From the NCBI GenBank assembly GCA_013152945.1, contig JAADFL010000120.1, forward strand, positions 1-64,000: 64,000 nt of DNA. The letters are read 5' to 3'. This document shows positions 54,785-62,010 of the stretch, in pieces (the first letter of the stretch is position 1; the number at the start of each line of letters is the position of its first letter). A program made the translations under genes and the position numbers. The notes under the pieces were generated by a model that saw only the letters and a program-made list of their open reading frames with translations, ran no database searches and had not been told where the DNA came from. Source of the stretch: Deltaproteobacteria bacterium (GTDB lineage Bacteria > Myxococcota_A > JAADFL01).

Positions 54785-56275
54785 TCAACTCCCACTCCTA
54801 GGATCGATATTGGCGATAATATTGTTCAAAAATATCACGGTTCTGATCGACCTTACCCGCGCGAGTCCGTTACGATAAATCGGAGGTCCTGTTCCATCCC
54901 TTACAAGGTCGTATGCATCTATCGGCAAAACAGCGCCCGGAGGCAGCCTGGTCAGCCCCGGATCTTCATGCAATGTATGCCCGCGCAAAGATATCATGAC
55001 CGAACGCAAGCTCCACGGTAACTGGTCCCTGTAACAGGGCTGGTTGGAACTTGGATTCCAAGCGCATCCTGCGGGAAGCTCGGGGTCTATTCCCTCTGTA
55101 TCACCAAGAGGGGTTGCAAGTGGTGAATTTATTGCCTGGAGCGGCTGTGTCTGGTTCAAGGGCGGCACGGTGGGCAATGCCAGGCGAGGATCAGGCAGCC
55201 ATCCCCGAAGCCCGAGTCTCTGGTTCCTGTCCCTGGTTATCATGATGCTGAACCCGCTCGTGTTGGGATTGGTGGTATAGGGAAGCACATCCTCCATGAT
55301 ATCCGTACAACATGCGTTTATGGCATTGCCGGCCAAATCTTGTATGGGCGGGTTACAGGGCTGGCAGGTCGGACGCCCTACAAGGCAGGCATCCTCTACG
55401 ATTCTCCGGATACGCCAGACACTGACCTGGGTCCCGTCTACCGGGTTGATGGCATGATCGGACAATGGGTCGTATGGTCCTGGAACCTGGTACTCCTGGT
55501 AGCTTACGAAGTGCACTGGTGAAATCCTCACCATGTCGGTTTCGTATTTTTCTCCTGACAGCGAAATTGGGGGACTCATGGTAAGGTTTCCACCGGCTGT
55601 GGCTGTGGCTGTCAACCTGGAGTAAGCATGTGTCCCACCTGCCATTATATGCACCATCTGGTTGTTGCAGAACAACATTTGCCAGGGCTGCAACCCGCCT
55701 CCACCAGGTGCGCTGTAATACGGATTCACCCTGGGATCATTGGCTTCAGGGGATGCAGGATTGTTTATCATGCATCCAGGCGTACCAATACGTGCTCCCG
55801 TGGCCCCTCCCTGGTACGAAGCCGGGTAGCAGGCTAGTCCCTCGCCTGTCCTTGAACCCTGGGGATAATAGGGATAACTCGTTCCGCTGGCATAGTTGCC
55901 CACAAGGGTGATTATGGGCCCATCCGGATTCGCATCAGGAAACAAGTCGCCGGCAGATACCCTCTGGTTGTACATCACCGGAAGGGGAACGAAGTTTTCC
56001 AAGGTGTTCACGTGTTCCGCAGATACCACGGGACTCAACATGAAACCCGCCCGCTCGAAGTCGGCACGCATGATTTCAGTTGCGAACCTCAAGTTGGACT
56101 GGAGTTCCGCTACCTCCTGTTGCCTGAAAAAAGCCTTGGTGGTAGTGCTGAACAGGCCTACCAATACAGAGACTATAAGGGCGGATACGACCATGGATAC
56201 AGCGAGTTCGATCAGGGTGAACCCCTCTTGGCCGGAGCTCCTGAGCCTTGAAAACATATTGGACCATTCAGCCAT
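54785..56275 (-). CDS. pilW: PilW-like minor pilin
   Basis: About 496 residues, long for a minor pilin. The prepilin leader ends RSSGQEGFTLIELAVSMV, a canonical class III cleavage site with Glu5. The large soluble region is rich in Pro, Gly and Cys. ATG at 56275 has AAGGAG upstream; an ATG at 56296, overlapping the pilV stop, would add seven residues. It belongs to the fimT-pilV-pilW-pilX-pilY1 series. Confidence 0.85.
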   Translation of the reverse strand: MAEWSNMFSRLRSSGQEGFTLIELAVSMVVSALIVSVLVGLFSTTTKAFFRQQEVAELQSNLRFATEIMRADFERAGFMLSPVVSAEHVNTLENFVPLPVMYNQRVSAGDLFPDANPDGPIITLVGNYASGTSYPYYPQGSRTGEGLACYPASYQGGATGARIGTPGCMINNPASPEANDPRVNPYYSAPGGGGLQPWQMLFCNNQMVHIMAGGTHAYSRLTATATAGGNLTMSPPISLSGEKYETDMVRISPVHFVSYQEYQVPGPYDPLSDHAINPVDGTQVSVWRIRRIVEDACLVGRPTCQPCNPPIQDLAGNAINACCTDIMEDVLPYTTNPNTSGFSIMITRDRNQRLGLRGWLPDPRLALPTVPPLNQTQPLQAINSPLATPLGDTEGIDPELPAGCAWNPSSNQPCYRDQLPWSLRSVMISLRGHTLHEDPGLTRLPPGAVLPIDAYDLVRDGTGPPIYRNGLARVRSIRTVIFLNNIIANIDPRSGS

Positions 56276-56292
56276 GTTCGCTCCTTGTATTT

Positions 56293-57021
56293 TCATGTCC
56301 CCTGGAACGTGGTGAGGTATCCCCCTCCACCGGTCACCATGGTATCCAGGAGTACCATTCTCCTGTTCCACTCGTCTGCAGTTCCGTAATAATCCTTGGA
56401 GGCCGTCTCTCCCTGGTCCTTGTTGCTCCAGGATACGCGCAACGTAAGCCTTACAACCTCGTTGCTTGCATTTGGAGATGTTGTAAGGCCCAAAAGTTGT
56501 GCCCTGTACTCAAGTATGAAACGCCTGTTAATATCCTGTGCCACCGGATCTTTTAATCTGCCCTGCTCATCGAGCAACCACTGCCCGGTCTTGGTATCCT
56601 TCCAACCTGGAAGTGTAGTAAAATCCGGGTTGTCGAGAAATGTTGTGATTGGGCAAAATTGCTTGGTGTTGTCGCACCAAGGTATCGGAGGGGGAACAGG
56701 GTCGTTTTTCAGGGGAAGGTCGGGAAACACGTGCTGCCATAGTGCTCCGGGAGTATTCTGGAACAAGGGCTCCTGGCTTGCAAGCTTGGGATTCCATGCA
56801 GTGGCCCTTCGCCTCACGTCTTCGAGAAAGGCATTGGCCAGGTAGGATGCAGCGCTTATTTCCCTTGCGAACCTGTTGCTCCTGGCAGAAATGTAAATCG
56901 TCTGAAAGACCGCGGCCAGGGAAATACCCAACACTGCCAGGGCCGCGATGCACTCGACCATTGTGAATCCATCAGCCTGCTTCTTTCTTGAACGAAGACT
57001 GAACCCCTTTTTGAAAATCAT
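56293..57021 (-). CDS. pilV: PilV-like minor pilin
   Basis: 242 residues with a prepilin leader ending KKQADGFTMVECIAALAVL, cleavage after Gly and Glu5 intact. ATG at 57021 overlaps the fimT stop by 4 bp. It assembles into the tip of the type IV pilus with the other minor pilins. Confidence 0.85.
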   Translation of the reverse strand: MIFKKGFSLRSRKKQADGFTMVECIAALAVLGISLAAVFQTIYISARSNRFAREISAASYLANAFLEDVRRRATAWNPKLASQEPLFQNTPGALWQHVFPDLPLKNDPVPPPIPWCDNTKQFCPITTFLDNPDFTTLPGWKDTKTGQWLLDEQGRLKDPVAQDINRRFILEYRAQLLGLTTSPNASNEVVRLTLRVSWSNKDQGETASKDYYGTADEWNRRMVLLDTMVTGGGGYLTTFQGT

Positions 57022-57685
57022 GTGACTCCTCCCTGTCCGGTGAGCTTCATCGACCCCGTGGGTGATACGAACAATTCCCTGGGGTTGGGCATTAAGCTGC
57101 CGTCCGGCGCCAATAACTGGAACCTGAACCATACCTGGCTGGGCTCGAGCCTGCCACCGCCCACATCGAGGTACATCCCCGTGCCGTCGAACAACAAGTA
57201 AAAAGGTTTAGGCAACTGGGGAAGGCCTGGTGTAATCCTTGCGTCAGTCATTTGTACCGCCAGAATATTTCCCTGACTCATGGTGCCAAGGGAAAACTCT
57301 GTAAGCAACCTTCCCTTGCCTGCCACGCCTGCCCACTGGCTGTACCTCGCGCATTGCCTGTCCCTCAGGGGGACAATTGCAGGATTCAAATTGGGTGCCC
57401 ACACTTTAATATAACCGGGATTCGCCGTTGTCGATGTTCCCCTGTTAACCTCCACCGCCAGGCAATATGGAAGCCCACCCGAGGTGGATCTTGCCCAGAT
57501 CAGTACGCTCCTGAACTCGGCGACAGCCCTGTGAAGGCGATTTCTTACCAAGTACTCGTTTAAAAAAGGAGTCATTATAGCCGCCAGAACAGCTATCACT
57601 GCAACAACCACCATGAGTTCGATTAATGTAAAGTAAACCCTCTTGCTCTTCGGTGGCCTGAAATGGCTTTCTTGATAAAAATCAT
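57018..57685 (-). pseudogene. fimT: FimT/GspH-type minor pilin, frameshifted
   Basis: The ATG at 57685 has an ideal GGAGGAG site and encodes MIFIKKAISGHRRARGFTL, then hits a stop at 57623. Removing one copy of a 5-bp tandem repeat (TTTACTTTAC on the minus strand, plus 57628-57637) joins this leader to the downstream frame as GFTLIELMVVVAVIAVLA, a perfect prepilin. As it stands the downstream frame has Tyr instead of Gly before the cleavage site and no good start. The rest of the gene, with a GspH/FimT-like C-terminal domain, is open. So it is either a recent inactivation, a slipped-strand switch, or a sequence error. Confidence 0.8.
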
Positions 57686-57711
57686 GGATACTCCTCCAGG
57701 GGTATATTGTT

Positions 57712-57727
57712 AGCAATAATCACACCA
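57712..57727 (-). promoter_or_regulatory. Candidate sigma-54 promoter of the minor-pilin operon
   Basis: On the minus strand TGGTGTGATTATTGCT gives GG and GC spaced by exactly 10 bases, as required at -24/-12. The expected start site is near 57701, 16 bases before the fimT ATG. The regulator gene just upstream encodes a sigma-54 activator. Confidence 0.6.
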
Positions 57728-57853
57728 ACATGCACTTGCTTGCATATTTAACCCATATCCCGGGAAAAGTCAAAAAAGTCAATATAATAACTATGCCTTA
57801 CTCTGGCATGAACACCTATGCGAACGCTGGTTGGTAATGCAACTTTTTTCACA

Positions 57854-57876
57854 AGGTATGAAAACTTTTCATACCT
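57854..57876. promoter_or_regulatory. 23-bp palindrome, candidate upstream activator site
   Basis: AGGTATGAAAA and its exact reverse complement are separated by one C. It lies about 127 bases upstream of the -24 element, a normal enhancer distance for an NtrC-family activator, and 28 bases after the regulator stop codon. A hairpin terminator is less likely because no T tract follows. Confidence 0.55.
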
Positions 57877-57903
57877 CATGCCTTGTAATGATTATGATCC
57901 CAA

Positions 57904-59286
57904 TTATGTTATTCCATAGTCCTTCATCTTGTAAATCAAAGCCCTGTGGGATATCTCGAGCAACTTTGCAGCAGCAGTCTTGTTTCCTCCCGTTTTTTCC
58001 AGGGCCTTGCGTATCAGATCTTTTTCCACAGCCTTGACGGTTTTCTTTATGGACAACTCTTCGGGAGACAGAGGAAGATCCAAGGTTACACCAAGGCCTT
58101 GACCGGTAATTCTCTCCGGTAACGCCTCCCTGTCTATTTCTTTGCCGTCAGCGAGAACCATGGCGCGCTCAACAGTATTTTCCAGTTCTCTGACATTGCC
58201 TGGCCATGAATAGTTCAGCATGGCCTTCATTGCATCCTGGGTGAATTCCACATCCTTCATATCCAACTTGGTCTTATATTTGCCCAAAAAGTGCTCGACA
58301 AGGGTAGCAATATCTTCTTTTCGTTCTCTAAGCGGAGGCAGCCTAATAGTGAGTACATTCAGCCTGTAAAAAAGATCTTCTCTGAAACGATGTTCTTTGA
58401 CCTCCTCGGCAAGATCTCTTGCAGTAGCAGCGATGATGCGGATATCAACTGCTATTTCCTTTGTATCTCCAACCCGCCGAATCTCGCCTTCCTGCAGCAC
58501 TCTCAACAATTTTACCTGCAGAGATACCGGCAACTCACCGATTTCATCGAGAAACAGAGTTCCTTCGTGCGCCTCTTCTATCAGGCCTTTCTTGGTTCGT
58601 AATGCATCGGTAAAGGCACCTTTCAAGTGACCGAACAACTCACTTTCCAGGAGATTTTCAGGAATGGCACCACAATTTACAGCAACAAAGGCCCTTTCTC
58701 TCCTGTTGGAGTTGGCGTGAATGGCCCGGGCGAGCAACTCCTTTCCAGTGCCGCTCTCACCTTGCAATAAAACCGTGGTCTTGTAGTCAGCGACCTTCTC
58801 CACTGTTCTGAAAATCGCTTGCATGACGTTTGACCTGCCGACGATGTTGTCAAAGGACAGTTCCCTGATTACCTGGCTCTTGAGCCTTTCGTTCTCCTGT
58901 CTAAGTTGTTCCCTTTCATCCGCCTGTTTGAGCCGGCGCAGAATTTCTTCAGGTTTTACAGGCTTTTGAACATAGTCCTTGGCTCCAAGCGACAGGCTCT
59001 TGAGGGCAATGTTCACATTCCCATAGGCGGTCATTAGTATGAAAATAATGTCTCTGGTCCTGGCGCCGAGGGCCTGGAGCAGTTCGATACCATCCATTCC
59101 CGGCATCATGAGATCGCAAATAACATATCTGAATGACTCGCTGTTCAACATGTCCAGAGCCTTCTTGCCATCTTCGGCCTGGCTAACTTCGAATCCCTCT
59201 TGGGTGAAGAATATGCTGAGCATGTGCCTTGCATTTTCCTGGTCTTCGACTATAAGCATCTTTTTTTGTTGGGGTTTATCTTCCAT
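57904..59286 (-). CDS. NtrC-family response regulator, PilR-like
   Basis: 460 residues. An N-terminal receiver domain with phosphorylation site Asp58 (CDLMMPGMDG), then a sigma-54-activating AAA+ domain with Walker A GESGTGKE at 176-183, the loop GAFTDA (usual GAFTGA) at 223-228, Walker B FLDEIGEL, and a C-terminal Fis-type HTH (GGNKTAAAKLLEI). It should activate RNA polymerase-sigma-54 at nearby promoters when phosphorylated. ATG at 59286 matches the family start. No cognate histidine kinase is adjacent. The order regulator, palindrome, -24/-12 promoter, fimT suggests it controls the minor-pilin operon. Confidence 0.88.
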   Translation of the reverse strand: MEDKPQQKKMLIVEDQENARHMLSIFFTQEGFEVSQAEDGKKALDMLNSESFRYVICDLMMPGMDGIELLQALGARTRDIIFILMTAYGNVNIALKSLSLGAKDYVQKPVKPEEILRRLKQADEREQLRQENERLKSQVIRELSFDNIVGRSNVMQAIFRTVEKVADYKTTVLLQGESGTGKELLARAIHANSNRRERAFVAVNCGAIPENLLESELFGHLKGAFTDALRTKKGLIEEAHEGTLFLDEIGELPVSLQVKLLRVLQEGEIRRVGDTKEIAVDIRIIAATARDLAEEVKEHRFREDLFYRLNVLTIRLPPLRERKEDIATLVEHFLGKYKTKLDMKDVEFTQDAMKAMLNYSWPGNVRELENTVERAMVLADGKEIDREALPERITGQGLGVTLDLPLSPEELSIKKTVKAVEKDLIRKALEKTGGNKTAAAKLLEISHRALIYKMKDYGIT

Positions 59287-59380
59287 TTTTTCTTTTAACC
59301 GCCTTTGTGACAATCCTAACCGTGGCTTATCATGTGTCAACCTGTTGAACGGTTCCTGTAATACAAATATACTCCATCCC

Positions 59381-60247
59381 ATGAGTAATTGGAAAGATGT
59401 CAAGATCAATCTCGAAAATCAGTGGAAAGGCAGAGGCGATCTGGCTCTTTTGAACAAAAGACTCCAAGCAAAGGGAGTAAAACCAGGCAACCCGCGAATT
59501 GAAGATCTGGCTTCCATGGACCAACTCCATGCAGGGCAGTTGGAGGCAACTTACAAGTTCGCTTCCTGGGTCGCTCCCTGCGCCGGCGACAAGGTAATGG
59601 ATTTCGGTTCAGGCCTTGGTGGTCCTGCAAGAGTTCTTGCCAGGGATTTCGGATGTACGGTCACTGCCTTGGAGCCGATCGAAGAATTGCATATTGCAGC
59701 AGGAAACCTGACCAAGAGATTGAATTTGGATACCAAGGTAGAGCATATTTGCAAGATTGTAAATGATTTGGAAATGTACAAGACTTATGACATCGTATGG
59801 ATTCAACATGTCGACGTACACTTGTGGAACCGGGAAGAAATATACAAGATCCTGGTTAACCACCTGTCGGACAGGGGTAGAATAGTCTGGCATGACTGGC
59901 TGGCAACAGGTAAATCAGGGGTGACATACCCCTTGCCATGGTCCAAGTCGGAGAGTGTGTCTTTCCTTGCCGACAGGTCAGGTTTTAAAAAAGCGTTGTG
60001 CGGGGCCGGACTGGATTTGAAGCGTTTCGAGAAAGTAACCGATATTACACGAAAATGGTTTGAAGCCGGCAAGGCAGGCCTTGAAAAGCTCTTAAAGAAA
60101 CAATCTGTCGTGGCAAGCAAGAGCTTGGGTAACGTGCTCCTTGAGGTCAACAACATGCTGAACAACCTGGACCGCGGAAGCTTGGTCCCTTTTTTTGCAG
60201 AAGCACGGCCTAAAGTAATTTGGGCCAAGGTCCTGGAAAAAAGCTGA
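59381..60247 (+). CDS. SAM-dependent methyltransferase
   Basis: 288 residues of a class I methyltransferase. The SAM-binding motif I is DKVMDFGSGLGGPARVLA, with later acidic ALEPIEEL and IVWIQHVDVHLW motifs. The GLGGPARxLA spelling is frequent in small-molecule N-methyltransferases such as glycine sarcosine methyltransferase, but the substrate is unknown. It begins divergently from the regulator, 94 bases apart. The following small membrane gene starts 2 bases downstream. Confidence 0.85.
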   Translation: MSNWKDVKINLENQWKGRGDLALLNKRLQAKGVKPGNPRIEDLASMDQLHAGQLEATYKFASWVAPCAGDKVMDFGSGLGGPARVLARDFGCTVTALEPIEELHIAAGNLTKRLNLDTKVEHICKIVNDLEMYKTYDIVWIQHVDVHLWNREEIYKILVNHLSDRGRIVWHDWLATGKSGVTYPLPWSKSESVSFLADRSGFKKALCGAGLDLKRFEKVTDITRKWFEAGKAGLEKLLKKQSVVASKSLGNVLLEVNNMLNNLDRGSLVPFFAEARPKVIWAKVLEKS

Positions 60248-60248
60248 C

Positions 60249-60479
60249 ATGGCCTTGGCATCAACAATTCTGGGTGTACTTGCCCTTTTTTCCTGCTGGA
60301 TTCCTGTTTTTGGTTGGTTCGGTGTTGCAGCCGGGTTTATCGGCCTTTGTATGGGAATATCGAGCATAATGGACCCTTGGCACAGGCAAATGGCATTATT
60401 CGGCCTGGTTTCCTGCTTGATTGCAATAATAACCGGACTTGTACTACAAATTCCATTATTATTGGCCATGCTGGAATGA
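60249..60479 (+). CDS. Small membrane protein
   Basis: 76 residues with two or three hydrophobic segments, Gly- and Ile-rich, similar in pattern to DUF4190 proteins. Function unknown. It follows the methyltransferase stop by one base, so the two are probably co-transcribed. Confidence 0.65.
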   Translation: MALASTILGVLALFSCWIPVFGWFGVAAGFIGLCMGISSIMDPWHRQMALFGLVSCLIAIITGLVLQIPLLLAMLE

Positions 60480-60502
60480 GCCCCGGCTCTTCTTGTTGTT
60501 AA
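60478..60502 (+). terminator. Weak possible terminator
   Basis: GAGCCCCGGCTC at 60478-60489 can form a short hairpin followed by TTCTTGTTGTT. The stem is four to five base pairs, so support is modest. Confidence 0.25.
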
Positions 60503-60590
60503 TACCGGATTGTTTGGTGTAAAATAATGACTCGAGAATAATTTCACAAAGCATGGTGTGGCTTTGGGTCAAGCGCCAGGGAGAAGCAAG

Positions 60591-61901
60591 ATGAAACATA
60601 TCAAATTCCAGATCCTTCTTTCGCTCATTGGATTGCCGGCCTTTATCTTTGCAGCATTTCTGTCTTTGCACTGTTCCAACAATGGTCAATCAAGGCAAGG
60701 TGATACCGACACTGATACTGATACCGATATGGATATTGACATTGATATTGATATCGACACCGATACCGATACGGACACGGACATTGATATCGATACTGAT
60801 ACTGACACCGACACGGACACGCAGGAGCCTTCTTGTGCATCCCTTGGAGGGTATTGCGCCTTGCACAAAGGAGAATGCAGGTCAGGATACATTGTTTCAA
60901 AAGATGATTACGATTGTCCAAAGACCTGCTGCTTGCCTGAAGGCGGAGATACAGACATAGATACGGATACCGATATGGACACAGACATGGACATTGATGT
61001 CGATACCGACACTGATACTGACACTGATACCGGCACTGACACCGGCACTGATACCGGCTCTGATACCGGCTCTGATACCGGCACCTCTGCTTCGTGCGAC
61101 GGTATTACATGTTCAGGCCATGGCAAGTGCACGCTCGATCCTTTTTTACAAACCCCGCGCTGCATCTGCGACGATGGTTATCACGCGCAGGGTTTGAACT
61201 GTCTTTCGGATGCCGACTCTTGCGCGGGTATAGACTGCTCGGGCCATGGAACATGCAAGGTCAACCAGTCCAATCATTCTGCATACTGTGATTGTGAACA
61301 AGGATACGTTGCAGTAGGTCTCGACTGCATCGAACAGGACAAGGTTTGCCAGGGAGTAGACTGCTCGGGCCATGGAACATGCTGGGCCTGGGGAGGCAAA
61401 CCGGTTTGCGGTTGCGATGAAGGATATACCCCTTCGAGAAAAGACGGGCTCGATTGCGTACCCACGAGCCAGGTCTGCAAGGGTGGAAAAATCGATTATG
61501 ATGTCGACGGAGACGGTGTGAACGAGACTTACTTCGAACCCAGTGACGATGAATGCTTCATGTACGAACTCGTCAACTACACCCGGGCAACGAGCGACGA
61601 CGAGGGTCACCCGGAGTGCCACACGCCTTTGGCATGGGACGTCCTGTGGGCAGCTCACGGCCGGAACCATTCCAAGAAGATGTCCGAGGCAGGACATCTT
61701 TTTCACGAAGATTTTCCGTACGGCCAAAACTGCGCCCGGGGCTGTGACCCCAAGTGTGAAATGAACCTATACATGTCAGGATCGAACGAGCCTCATTGCC
61801 CGGAATTGTCACATCACTGTAATATCATGCGTTGTTCATTCAGCCACCTGGGAGTCGGCTATTACAACCCTGGATACTGGAATACACAGAATTTTTACTG
61901 A
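60591..61901 (+). CDS. Surface lipoprotein with Asp/Thr repeats, EGF-like and CAP domains
   Basis: 436 residues. A signal sequence ends LSLHC (Cys28), a lipoprotein-like motif with an unusual His before Cys. Two stretches of Asp alternating with Thr, Ile, Met or Gly (about 39-78 and 121-165) flank a Cys-rich module and probably form extended, calcium-binding spacers. Three EGF-like modules follow (around 170-290, each with CSGHG), then a C-terminal CAP/SCP-like domain: YELVNYTRA, PLAWDVLWAAHGRNHSKKM and NIMRCSFSHLGVGYYN. This architecture is typical of myxobacterial and related surface proteins. ATG at 60591 has AGGGAGAA upstream. Confidence 0.85.
   Translation: MKHIKFQILLSLIGLPAFIFAAFLSLHCSNNGQSRQGDTDTDTDTDMDIDIDIDIDTDTDTDTDIDIDTDTDTDTDTQEPSCASLGGYCALHKGECRSGYIVSKDDYDCPKTCCLPEGGDTDIDTDTDMDTDMDIDVDTDTDTDTDTGTDTGTDTGSDTGSDTGTSASCDGITCSGHGKCTLDPFLQTPRCICDDGYHAQGLNCLSDADSCAGIDCSGHGTCKVNQSNHSAYCDCEQGYVAVGLDCIEQDKVCQGVDCSGHGTCWAWGGKPVCGCDEGYTPSRKDGLDCVPTSQVCKGGKIDYDVDGDGVNETYFEPSDDECFMYELVNYTRATSDDEGHPECHTPLAWDVLWAAHGRNHSKKMSEAGHLFHEDFPYGQNCARGCDPKCEMNLYMSGSNEPHCPELSHHCNIMRCSFSHLGVGYYNPGYWNTQNFY
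60700..60826 (+). repeat. Low-complexity hexamer repeats encoding Asp-Thr runs
   Basis: Imperfect units of the type GATACC/GACACT, encoding Asp-Thr and Asp-Ile, fill this tract. A second tract of the same kind occupies about 60950-61085, ending in GGC units that give Gly. Such arrays change length easily by slippage in steps of six bases, which keeps the frame. Confidence 0.8.
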
Positions 61902-62010
61902 TCCCGGTTAATCCTGGATCAAGGCCACATTGCCAACGGTTCTTTCCCGGTTCAGGTGAAATCATTGATATTATACCAAAATAATTCGGCCAAAGGCCAA
62001 ACCGCTTGTA

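Noticed and set aside
57904-59286. GAFTDA in place of GAFTGA in the sigma-54 activator
   Set aside because: A recurring natural variant that does not by itself imply loss of sigma-54 contact.
60650-61090. Repetitive DNA that resembles a CRISPR or satellite array
   Set aside because: The units are in frame within one lipoprotein gene and encode Asp-Thr runs; there are no unique spacers.
60686-61165. Open frames antisense to the Asp/Thr repeat encoding Ser-Val runs
   Set aside because: A by-product of the repeat on the other strand.
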